Positions 6,222-13,059 of a stretch of 14,724 bases of DNA are shown piece after piece (the stretch's first letter is position 1; each line of letters opens with the position of its first letter). Source of the DNA: Flavobacteriaceae bacterium (GTDB lineage Bacteria; Bacteroidota; Bacteroidia; Flavobacteriales; Flavobacteriaceae). The position numbers were made by a program, and so were the translations under genes. The stretch is taken from NCBI GenBank assembly GCA_947443815.1, contig CANEXR010000038.1, forward strand, positions 1 through 14,724, given 5' to 3'. The notes below the pieces were generated by a model. The model made no database searches, was not told the origin of the DNA, and saw nothing but the letters and a program-made list of their open reading frames with translations.

Positions 6222-6229
6222 TATATTTG
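6222..6229 (+). promoter_or_regulatory. Bacteroidetes -7 promoter box for fumarase
   Basis: TATATTTG is an exact match to the Bacteroidetes -7 consensus TAnnTTTG and ends 27 nt before the fumarase ATG, predicting a leader of about 20 nt. A -33 TTTG at the usual 19-nt spacing is absent. Confidence 0.55.
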
Positions 6230-6255
6230 GCTTTCTTTAAAAAAATTATCAAATT

Positions 6256-7857
6256 ATGGACTTTATATATCAGGATCCTTATCCCATTTTAAAAGACGAT
6301 ACCCAATACCGAAAAATCACTTCTGATTATGTGAAAATCGAAAAACTGGGCGATAGAGAAATCTTAACCATTGATCCAAAAGGCTTAGAATTACTTTCGC
6401 AGGAAGCGATGAAAGATGTTTCTTTTATGTTGCGTAGTGCCCATTTAGAAAAATTAAAAGCAATTTTAGATGATCCTGAAGCAACAGATAACGACCGTTT
6501 TGTAGCCTATAATTTATTGCAAAATGCCGTGGTAGCAATTGATGGCGAATTACCTTCTTGTCAAGATACAGGAACAGCAATTGTTATGGCCAAAAAAGGA
6601 GAAAACGTATACACAGGAGTTGATGATGCAGAATGGTTATCAAAAGGAATTTTCAATACGTATCAAGAAAGAAATCTTCGTTATTCTCAAATTGTACCAA
6701 TCAGTATGTTTGAAGAAAAAAATTCAGGTTCAAATCTCCCGGCGCAGATTGATATTTATGCCAAAAAAGGAGCTTCTTATGAATTTTTATTTTTAGCAAA
6801 AGGAGGCGGTTCCGCTAACAAAACCTATTTATACCAACAAACAAAATCCTTGTTGAACGAAAAATCGATGGATGCTTTTATTCGTGCCAAAATAATGGAT
6901 TTAGGAACATCGGCTTGTCCGCCATACCACTTAGCATTAGTAATTGGTGGAACTTCTGCGGAAGCGAATTTAGCAGCTGTTAAAAAAGCATCAGCAGGCT
7001 ATTTTGACCATTTACCTACTTCTGGAAACATGGCTGGTCAAGCTTTCCGTGATTTAGAATGGGAGAAACGAGTACAGTTAATTTGCCAACAAAGTGCTAT
7101 TGGAGCCCAATTTGGAGGTAAATATTTCACACACGATGTTCGCGTCATTCGTTTGCCACGTCACGCTGCTTCTTGTCCAGTTGGATTGGGAGTTTCCTGT
7201 TCTGCAGATAGGAATATTAAAGGGAAAATCACCAAAGATGGAATTTTTGTAGAACAATTAGAGGTGAACCCAAAACGATTATTGCCCGAAACAGCCCCAC
7301 ATTTGGAGCCCGCTGTCGAAATTGATTTGAACCAACCAATGGCTGATATTCTTAAAAAACTATCCCAATATCCAATTAAAACACGTTTGAAATTAAACGG
7401 AACTTTGATTGTAGCCCGCGATATTGCCCACGCCAAAATCAAAGAATTACTGGATGCAGGTAAACCCATGCCAGAATATTTTAAAAACCATCCTGTATAT
7501 TATGCAGGACCTGCAAAAACTCCAGAGGGAATGGCTTCAGGAAGTTTTGGCCCAACAACTGCAGGACGAATGGATGTTTATGTAGATGAGTTTCAAAAAA
7601 ATGGTGGAAGTATGGTAATGTTGGCCAAAGGAAACAGGACCAAAGATGTAATGAATGCTTGTAAAAACTACGGAGGGTTCTATTTGGGTTCTATTGGAGG
7701 TCCAGCTGCTATCTTAGCCAAAGAAAATATTCTTTCAGTTGAAGTGGTTGATTTTGAAGAATTAGGCATGGAAGCGGTACGCAAAATTACCGTGAAAGAT
7801 TTTCCTGCTTTTATTATTACTGATGATAAGGGAAATGATTTTTTTGAGAATTTATAA
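6256..7857 (+). CDS. fumA: Fumarate hydratase, class I ([4Fe-4S], alpha and beta domains fused)
   Basis: This TCA-cycle enzyme interconverts fumarate and (S)-malate in the cytoplasm using an oxygen-sensitive [4Fe-4S] cluster. The 533-residue protein is the single-chain form, with the cluster-binding alpha domain first and the beta domain last. Cluster cysteines are C102 (LPSCQDTGTA), C221 (GTSACPPYH) and C315 (VGLGVSCSADRN), each three residues before their E. coli FumA counterparts, so the spacing is exactly kept. The beta domain shows GPTTAGRMDVYVDEF (541-555 codon region of the C-terminal third, encoded around 7549-7593) and YLGSIGGPAA (encoded around 7681-7710). An internal ATG-rich shadow frame was ignored. 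A -7 box and a CRP/FNR-like dyad lie upstream, and a strong hairpin terminator follows. Class I versus FumA/FumB numbering is a family-level call. Confidence 0.96.
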   Translation: MDFIYQDPYPILKDDTQYRKITSDYVKIEKLGDREILTIDPKGLELLSQEAMKDVSFMLRSAHLEKLKAILDDPEATDNDRFVAYNLLQNAVVAIDGELPSCQDTGTAIVMAKKGENVYTGVDDAEWLSKGIFNTYQERNLRYSQIVPISMFEEKNSGSNLPAQIDIYAKKGASYEFLFLAKGGGSANKTYLYQQTKSLLNEKSMDAFIRAKIMDLGTSACPPYHLALVIGGTSAEANLAAVKKASAGYFDHLPTSGNMAGQAFRDLEWEKRVQLICQQSAIGAQFGGKYFTHDVRVIRLPRHAASCPVGLGVSCSADRNIKGKITKDGIFVEQLEVNPKRLLPETAPHLEPAVEIDLNQPMADILKKLSQYPIKTRLKLNGTLIVARDIAHAKIKELLDAGKPMPEYFKNHPVYYAGPAKTPEGMASGSFGPTTAGRMDVYVDEFQKNGGSMVMLAKGNRTKDVMNACKNYGGFYLGSIGGPAAILAKENILSVEVVDFEELGMEAVRKITVKDFPAFIITDDKGNDFFENL

Positions 7858-7875
7858 TTGATTCAAATACTATAA

Positions 7876-7917
7876 ATGCATAAAAAAAGAGTTGGGTACA
7901 ACTCTTTTTTTATGCAT
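7876..7917. terminator. Perfect 19-bp bidirectional terminator between fumarase and GT9 gene
   Basis: Bases 7876-7894 pair without mismatch with 7899-7917 around a 4-nt loop, GGTA. The core GAGTTG/CAACTC is flanked by seven A on the left and seven T on the right, so each strand presents a hairpin followed by a U-tract. It begins 19 nt after the fumarase stop. The stop codon of the minus-strand glycosyltransferase (7910-7912) lies inside the right arm, so it serves both convergent genes. Confidence 0.9.
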
Positions 7918-8971
7918 TATGAATAGTATCAGACCCTAACTGAGCCTGAATACTATGAACAACTTGCTCCACAGGAATCGTTCGCATCGCGTCTTCATAT
8001 CCTTCCACTTTTTTATTCCCATACACTGAAGTCGGTAGTTTTGGAAACTGATTTCTATCCGAAACCAAAGCGTTTTCTATAGGCTGATTAAAGGACAAAA
8101 ATCCCGCAAACGGATGCGTAGCTCCCCAGAGTGTAATTAACTTCACCCCAAGCATTGCTGCTATTTGAGCATTACCAGAATCCATTGAAAGCATCACATC
8201 CAAATTACTAATGAGTTCTAATTCCTGATGAAATTTTATTTTTCCAGCAATGGTAATAACATTTTCTTTGCCGTTTGAAAGCGCATTCAAAAGTTCAATT
8301 TCTTTTTTTCCGCCACCAAAAAGTACTATTTTATTATTTGTATCCCATGCTAATGTGTCAATCACTTCCTGCATTAAATCCAAAGGATACACTTTAGAAT
8401 CGTATTGTGCAAAAGGTGCAATTCCAATTAATTTTTGGTAGTCTTTCCCAATTAATTCATTAATTTCTGAGCTTAAAATGGCTTTTTTAGGAAAAAAAGG
8501 ATTGGATAAATCAACTGTAAAACCTAGTGCTTCAAACACCTTGGAATGTCTTTCAAACATAGAAGGTAATTGTTCAAAGATTTTATTTTCTGGTCGTGTT
8601 AGTGCTTTTTTTCCAGCTCTTCCCTTATCTACAAAGGCTGTTTTTTTTCCGCTTAAAGCAAAAAGACTGCGAACAATTTTAGAACGCAAAACATTATGCA
8701 AATCAGCAAAAGCGTCTATTTTTAATTTTTTTATATCTAAAAACAGACGAACTAAGCCTAAAAATCCTTTGTGGCGCTCTTTTTCGTCAAAAGCAAAAAA
8801 AGAAAGATTGGGAATTTCTTCAAAAAAAGGTTTGAAAAAAGGCCGCGAAACAACCGTGAGTTTTACTTCAGGATGCTGTTTTGCAAAAGCCCGTAAAACA
8901 GGAACCGTCATGGCGACATCTCCCATTGCGGAAAGTCTCATGACGGCTATATGTTGGATTGATTTTGACAA
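7910..8971 (-). CDS. Glycosyltransferase family 9 (heptosyltransferase-like)
   Basis: This 353-residue protein fits the ADP-heptose:LPS heptosyltransferase family (GT9, GT-B fold), which adds a sugar to lipid-linked envelope glycans on the cytoplasmic face. The N-terminal motif HIAVMRLSAMGDVAMTVPVL (8-26) is the family signature, and the C-terminal nucleotide-sugar site shows LSMDSGNAQIAAMLGVK (261-277) followed by LWGATHPFAG (281-290). The chosen start is a TTG at 8969-8971; the first in-frame ATG (M11) would delete the opening beta strand, and a stop codon lies just upstream (8987-8989, the end of the preceding gene), leaving TTG or ATT as candidates. It follows the DUF4254 gene by 15 nt, so both are one transcript. 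Donor and acceptor sugars cannot be read from sequence. Confidence 0.92.
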   Translation of the reverse strand: MSKSIQHIAVMRLSAMGDVAMTVPVLRAFAKQHPEVKLTVVSRPFFKPFFEEIPNLSFFAFDEKERHKGFLGLVRLFLDIKKLKIDAFADLHNVLRSKIVRSLFALSGKKTAFVDKGRAGKKALTRPENKIFEQLPSMFERHSKVFEALGFTVDLSNPFFPKKAILSSEINELIGKDYQKLIGIAPFAQYDSKVYPLDLMQEVIDTLAWDTNNKIVLFGGGKKEIELLNALSNGKENVITIAGKIKFHQELELISNLDVMLSMDSGNAQIAAMLGVKLITLWGATHPFAGFLSFNQPIENALVSDRNQFPKLPTSVYGNKKVEGYEDAMRTIPVEQVVHSIQAQLGSDTIHNA

Positions 8972-8986
8972 ATCTAATGTGCCAAT

Positions 8987-9592
8987 TTATTTTTTGTTCT
9001 GATACAAAACAGGATTCAACTCATCATCATTGTACATTTTCATTTGTTTGTACACTTTCATGAATTTATTTCCCTTTTCAATATCGTTTAATAAATCATC
9101 GATCGCAGTTGATAAATCTGTTCTTTGTTCTAATAAAATATTGAGTTTTGCTTGGCATTTATCTCGGTGGTCTTGTGAGGCCTCTGCACGAGTTGCTTCT
9201 TCATGCATGTGGTAAATTTTTAAAGCCAAAATAGACAGTCTATCAAATGCCCAAGCTGGACTTTCTGAATTAATTTTGGCATCATTATCTACTTTTACGT
9301 GACTGTATTTTTGCAAAAAGTAACTGTCAATGTATTCAACCATATCGGTACGTTCCTGATTGGAAGCATCAATTCTCCTTTTTAATGTCAAAGCGGCAAC
9401 AGGATCAATATTAGGGTCTCTGATGATGTCTTCAAAATGCCATTGCACCGTGTCAATCCAGTTTTTTAAATACAATAAATGTTCGAATTTATCTTTTGGA
9501 AAAGGATTGTGAATTGGTTGGTCTACATTATCAAACTGATGATAATCTTTAATACTTTGTTCGAAAACAGAATAAGCTAATTTTGAAAACAT
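8987..9592 (-). CDS. DUF4254 family protein
   Basis: This 201-residue soluble, almost all-helical protein has no signal peptide or membrane span. I recognise it as the Bacteroidetes family DUF4254, of unknown function. Conserved-looking blocks are QWHFEDIIRDPNID (49-62), NQERTDMVEYID (77-88) and SPAWAFDRLSILALKIYHMH (109-128), rich in His, Glu, Asp and Arg, which could form a metal or nucleotide site in a helical bundle; this is speculation. It lies directly upstream of the GT9 gene with a 15-nt gap, an arrangement I recall as common in Flavobacteriia, so it may assist glycan synthesis. A -7 promoter box sits 20 nt before its start codon, divergent from upp. Confidence 0.85.
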   Translation of the reverse strand: MFSKLAYSVFEQSIKDYHQFDNVDQPIHNPFPKDKFEHLLYLKNWIDTVQWHFEDIIRDPNIDPVAALTLKRRIDASNQERTDMVEYIDSYFLQKYSHVKVDNDAKINSESPAWAFDRLSILALKIYHMHEEATRAEASQDHRDKCQAKLNILLEQRTDLSTAIDDLLNDIEKGNKFMKVYKQMKMYNDDELNPVLYQNKK

Positions 9593-9611
9593 ATCTTTAT
9601 ATTTTAAAAGA

Positions 9612-9619
9612 CAAAGATA
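9612..9619 (-). promoter_or_regulatory. -7 promoter box of the DUF4254-GT9 operon
   Basis: On the minus strand this reads TATCTTTG, an exact match to TAnnTTTG, lying about 20 nt upstream of the DUF4254 ATG. The -33 region is T-rich but has no clear TTTG at 19 nt, so the promoter call rests on one box and position. Confidence 0.5.
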
Positions 9620-9686
9620 CTTTTTATACTTTTATAGAAGGAAAAAAAGTTTCAAACTTTTATGTCAAAATCAAATCCCATAATTT

Positions 9687-10340
9687 ATGCAAATTCACCA
9701 TTTATCAGAAAAAAATAGTGTGCTCAATCATTTTTTAGGAGAAATAAGAAATGTAAATGTTCATAATGACAGCATGCGATTTCGTAGAAACATAGAACGA
9801 ATTGGCGAAATAATGGCTTATGAATTAAGCAAAGAATTAGCTTATGAAGCTGTTGAGATTCAAACCCCACTTGCCATCAAAAAGACTACTCAAATAAAAG
9901 ACAAACTCGTTTTATGTTCTATTCTAAGAGCTGGATTAACGCTGCATTTAGGCTTTTTAAATTATTTTGACACCGCCGAAAATGGGTTTATTTCTGCTTA
10001 CAGGTACCATCCCAACAATGATGATGATTTTGAAATTAAAGTTGAATACCAAGCCGTTGCTGATATAAATAACAAAAACGTCTTGCTCATGGATCCAATG
10101 CTAGCCACAGGACAATCGATTGTTAGCGTTTATAATAAATTGTTAGAAAGAGGCACACCTGCCGCCATTCATATTGCAGTGGTTATTGCCGCTCCCGAAG
10201 GAATTGATTTTCTTAAAAAAAACTTGCCTGAAAACTGTCATCTTTGGATAGCCGCAATAGATGAAAAGCTGAATGAGCACTATTATATTGTACCAGGATT
10301 GGGTGATGCAGGTGATTTAGCTTTTGGAAGTAAATTATAA
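9687..10340 (+). CDS. upp: Uracil phosphoribosyltransferase
   Basis: This cytoplasmic salvage enzyme makes UMP from uracil and PRPP. The 217-residue protein has the type I PRTase features. LCSILRAGLTLHLGFL (76-91) holds the PPi-binding Arg; VLLMDPMLATGQSIV (132-146) is the PRPP loop with D136 and the TG turn; and YIVPGLGDAGDLAFG (200-214) is the uracil-binding flap typical of UPRTase rather than of other PRTases. The N-terminus MQIHHLSEKNSVLNHFLGEIRN is family-like, so the ATG at 9687 is accepted. It is divergent from the DUF4254 operon across 94 nt. Its stop codon region overlaps the convergent membrane-protein gene by 6 bp. It is longer by a few residues than E. coli Upp, as usual in Bacteroidetes. 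Confidence 0.95.
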   Translation: MQIHHLSEKNSVLNHFLGEIRNVNVHNDSMRFRRNIERIGEIMAYELSKELAYEAVEIQTPLAIKKTTQIKDKLVLCSILRAGLTLHLGFLNYFDTAENGFISAYRYHPNNDDDFEIKVEYQAVADINNKNVLLMDPMLATGQSIVSVYNKLLERGTPAAIHIAVVIAAPEGIDFLKKNLPENCHLWIAAIDEKLNEHYYIVPGLGDAGDLAFGSKL

Positions 10341-11264
10341 TTGAGATAAAAAAGTAAATAAACTACACAAAATTAGTACTCCTAAAACTAGTTCCTGCTT
10401 TAATTTTTCTTGGGCCATTTCAATATGGCTAGTTGCCATCATTGCTAATGGTGCAAAAGTAAAAATTAATAAATCATTACTTTTATTAGAAGAAATAATG
10501 AAAATAACGACTCCTATAAAAAAAGAAGCGATAATTTTTTTGAATGAAGTATGTAACAATAAGGGGCGGTTTGATAAGGAAAGAACCATCGAAACAATAA
10601 AAAATAAGGCTACAGAAACATAAATGGATAAAGCTCCATTTTGATAATTATTGGTAAAATAATCTATTTCAAAATTAGTAGTCGCGTTTTTAGTTATAAA
10701 GTCAATAGCATTGATTCCAATGAAAAGAGAGACTAGCAAGAACAAAACTGCTGTTACAAAAAGTGCAATAAAAGGCAATATCCAATTTCTATAATCTCGT
10801 GAAACATGAAAAATAATAGAAATAAATACGAGTACAATGAACAAAATTGACCAAAAATGAAATAAAGAAGCTACAAAAATCCATAAAGAAGCATCAAATA
10901 TTTTTTCTTTTGATGCTTTTAAAGATTGTAATGATATCAAACGACGAAGCGCCAAAAGAATAAAAAAATTGGCAATAATCAAGTCTTGATTGTTTAATAC
11001 AGATGGGAAGAAAATCAGAAATAAAAAATAAAAAAAAACGGTATAACTACTGTCTTTACTGAGTCCATTTTTTTTAACGATAAAATTAGTTATAAAAACG
11101 GAAGCCAATAAAACAATCAATAATCCTGCTTTTTTAAAAAGTAAAACAGCTGATTGCGTCCAAGATAAATCTTGAAATTGATACATTAAAAAGAAAACCA
11201 GTATTAAAAATACGACCAAAGAATAATTTAATGGTGTAGATTTTTTAAAAACACTTGTTATCAT
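10335..11264 (-). CDS. Polytopic membrane protein, DUF6427-like
   Basis: This 309-residue protein is highly hydrophobic, with about eight to nine likely transmembrane helices, starting at about residues 14-30 and 43-62 and ending with VLGVLILCSLFTFLSQL at the C-terminus. Short basic loops (KKNG, LRRL, KASKEK, SRDYRNW) alternate with the helices. I recognise it as the flavobacterial DUF6427 family, found near upp, purD and a DUF6341 gene; the family has no established function. The layout resembles oligosaccharide-polymerase or multi-pass flippase-like proteins of envelope clusters, but no motif proves this. A plausible promoter (11291-11322) lies just upstream. Its last 6 bp overlap the end of upp on the opposite strand. 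Confidence 0.8.
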   Translation of the reverse strand: MITSVFKKSTPLNYSLVVFLILVFFLMYQFQDLSWTQSAVLLFKKAGLLIVLLASVFITNFIVKKNGLSKDSSYTVFFYFLFLIFFPSVLNNQDLIIANFFILLALRRLISLQSLKASKEKIFDASLWIFVASLFHFWSILFIVLVFISIIFHVSRDYRNWILPFIALFVTAVLFLLVSLFIGINAIDFITKNATTNFEIDYFTNNYQNGALSIYVSVALFFIVSMVLSLSNRPLLLHTSFKKIIASFFIGVVIFIISSNKSNDLLIFTFAPLAMMATSHIEMAQEKLKQELVLGVLILCSLFTFLSQL

Positions 11265-11290
11265 AAGGATATTTTATACTTTTGTGATTG

Positions 11291-11322
11291 TAAATATAAT
11301 ACTTGTTTAAAAAGGAAACCAA
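11291..11322 (-). promoter_or_regulatory. Candidate promoter for the DUF6427-like gene
   Basis: On the minus strand, TTG (complement of 11320-11322) is followed after 21 nt by TATATTTA (complement of 11291-11298), a near match to TTG-N19-TAnnTTTG with one -7 mismatch. The box ends 27 nt before the start codon. Confidence 0.45.
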
Positions 11323-11406
11323 GAAGTTTAAAAAAGATTCACATTTACGGTCTTTTCTAAGATGATGGGTTCAAAAACATTGAAATACTAATAATTTTAT
11401 AGCATT

Positions 11407-11637
11407 ATGAAAGCATTTTTTGAAGGAATACAATATTTATTTGTAAACATTTTTTTTGCTCCTATGGATTTTTTAAGATCTTTGGAACTTCGTACTTGGT
11501 TTGGAGCTAATACTATCAACTGGATTTTCATGATTATCTGTGCTTCTGCTATGGTATATTGGATCAAACAATTGAGAATTTTTGACGCAAACGGAACAGA
11601 AAATCAAGATACTACCGCTCACTCTTTCTTAAAATAA
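11407..11637 (+). CDS. Small membrane protein, DUF6341-like
   Basis: This 76-residue protein has an N-terminal amphipathic part (MKAFFEGIQYLFVNIFFAPM), the motif LRSLELRTWFGANTINW at 23-39, one clear transmembrane helix at about 38-55 (NWIFMIICASAMVYWI), and a polar tail rich in Asn, Asp, Thr and Glu. I recognise it as the Flavobacteriia family DUF6341, function unknown. It is short but convincing because of its family-like sequence and conserved place between the DUF6427-like gene and purD. It is divergent from the former (142 nt between starts) and convergent with purD (31 nt between stops). The hydrophobic helix suggests an inner-membrane accessory subunit. Confidence 0.85.
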   Translation: MKAFFEGIQYLFVNIFFAPMDFLRSLELRTWFGANTINWIFMIICASAMVYWIKQLRIFDANGTENQDTTAHSFLK

Positions 11638-11668
11638 TAGTTAAAAAAAAGAGAGCGATAGTTGGAAA

Positions 11669-12943
11669 TTATTTTAAATCGTTTCCGATATCTTTTCTAA
11701 AATACATCTTATCAAAATGTAGTTTGTCTATATTTTGATAAGATTTTTTTATGGCTTCTTCAAAATTGTCACCGAAAGAGGTTACTGTCAAAACTCTTCC
11801 TCCATTAGAAAGCACTTTTCCGTTTTCTAATTTGGTTCCTGCGTGAAAAACAATGGAATCTTCTATTGTTGCAAGTCCAGAAATTTCTTTGCCTTTTTCA
11901 AAATCTTCTGGATAACCGCCAGAAACAACCATTATTGTCGTAGCGCTTCTTTGATCAATTTCAAGAGAAACCTCATCGAGTTTTTCATTGGCTACAGCCA
12001 AAAACAATTCCACTAAATCTGTTTTCAATCTCGGAACAACAACTTCGGTTTCTGGATCACCCATTCTCACGTTGTACTCAATTACAATTGGTTCGTTTTT
12101 AACATTGATTAATCCAATAAAAACAAAGCCTTTATACGGAATTCCATCTTTTTGAAAACCATCAATTGTTGGTTTTACGATACGGGTTTCGATTTTTTCC
12201 ATCAAAACGGCATCAACGTAAGGCACTGGAGAAACTGCTCCCATTCCACCTGTATTCAATCCTGTGTCACCCTCGCCAATGCGTTTGTAATCTTTGGCTG
12301 TTGGAAGTATTTTGTAACTTTTACCGTCTGTCAATACAAAACAGCTTAACTCTATTCCATCTAAAAATTCTTCGATAACCACTTTGGAACTGGCATCTCC
12401 AAATTTTTGATGAACCAACATATTTCTTAATTCCTCTTTGGCTTCCGCCAAATCATGAATAATTAAAACCCCTTTTCCAGCAGCTAATCCATCTGCTTTT
12501 AATACATAAGGAGGCTGTAAGGTTTCTAAAAATTCGCATCCTTTTTCTACCGTTTCGGCTGTAAAACTATCGTAAGCAGCAGTTGGAATATTGTGTTTGA
12601 TTAGAAATTCTTTAGCAAATTCCTTACTTCCTTCTAATTGTGCTCCCATTTTTGATGGCCCAATAACTGGAATATGACTTAGTTCAGTATCCTTTAGAAA
12701 GAAATCGTAAATCCCTTTTACCAAAGGATCTTCGGGGCCAACTACAACCATCTCAACTTTTTCCTGAAGAACAAAAGTTTTTATAGCGTCAAAATCTGTT
12801 GGGCTGATGTTAATATTATTGGCTATTGCAGCAGTACCCGCGTTTCCAGGTGCTACAAAAAGGGTATCACAAAGCGGGCTTTGAATCATTTTCCACGCAA
12901 AAGCATGTTCTCTTCCGCCCGAACCCAATAGTAAAATAGTCAT
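11669..12943 (-). CDS. purD: Phosphoribosylamine--glycine ligase (GAR synthetase)
   Basis: PurD joins glycine to 5-phosphoribosylamine with ATP, the second step of de novo purine synthesis, in the cytoplasm. With the ATG at 12941-12943 the protein has 424 residues, the normal length, and begins MTILLLGSGGREHAFAWK, the family N-terminus. An upstream in-frame ATG at 12988 would add 15 unrelated residues; a -7 box (12969-12976) lies inside that extension, so the shorter start is chosen. Other signatures are the N-terminal domain block VVVGPEDPLVKGI (66-78), the ATP-grasp loop KADGLAAGKGV (149-159), GLNTGGMGAVSP (228-239) and NVRMGDPETEVVVPRL (291-306) with metal-binding Glu/Asn positions. It is transcribed divergently from the adenylate-forming enzyme gene. 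Confidence 0.96.
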   Translation of the reverse strand: MTILLLGSGGREHAFAWKMIQSPLCDTLFVAPGNAGTAAIANNINISPTDFDAIKTFVLQEKVEMVVVGPEDPLVKGIYDFFLKDTELSHIPVIGPSKMGAQLEGSKEFAKEFLIKHNIPTAAYDSFTAETVEKGCEFLETLQPPYVLKADGLAAGKGVLIIHDLAEAKEELRNMLVHQKFGDASSKVVIEEFLDGIELSCFVLTDGKSYKILPTAKDYKRIGEGDTGLNTGGMGAVSPVPYVDAVLMEKIETRIVKPTIDGFQKDGIPYKGFVFIGLINVKNEPIVIEYNVRMGDPETEVVVPRLKTDLVELFLAVANEKLDEVSLEIDQRSATTIMVVSGGYPEDFEKGKEISGLATIEDSIVFHAGTKLENGKVLSNGGRVLTVTSFGDNFEEAIKKSYQNIDKLHFDKMYFRKDIGNDLK

Positions 12944-12968
12944 GATGTTGTTTTGTTTAGTTGTGGTG

Positions 12969-12976
12969 CAAAAATA
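12969..12976 (-). promoter_or_regulatory. -7 promoter box of purD
   Basis: The minus strand reads TATTTTTG, an exact TAnnTTTG match, 25 nt upstream of the chosen purD ATG. Its position downstream of the alternative ATG at 12988 argues that the longer PurD reading is not translated. No clear purine-repressor operator is seen in the spacer. Confidence 0.5.
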
Positions 12977-12977
12977 A

Positions 12978-13009
12978 TTGCTTTTCAACGTAAAAAATAA
13001 TTAATTTTC
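12978..13009 (+). promoter_or_regulatory. Candidate promoter for the adenylate-forming enzyme gene
   Basis: TTG (12978-12980) is followed after 21 nt by TAATTTTC (13002-13009), one mismatch from TAnnTTTG. It would give a leader of about 45 nt to the ATG at 13060. Another box, TATTTTTG, directly abuts that ATG (13052-13059) and would imply a start further down at 13078. Confidence 0.35.
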
Positions 13010-13059
13010 AAAAACTTATCTGTTTATTCCCCTTAAGTTGTTGGTAAATATTATTTTTG

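Noticed and set aside
7161..7469. 102-codon minus-strand frame inside fumarase
   Set aside because: The + strand encodes conserved cluster motifs across this stretch, so the opposite frame is a by-product.
8478..9002. 174-codon open frame on the + strand opposite the GT9 gene
   Set aside because: It is antisense to a well-supported glycosyltransferase, has a basic low-complexity composition, and matches no family; it is a shadow of the minus-strand gene.
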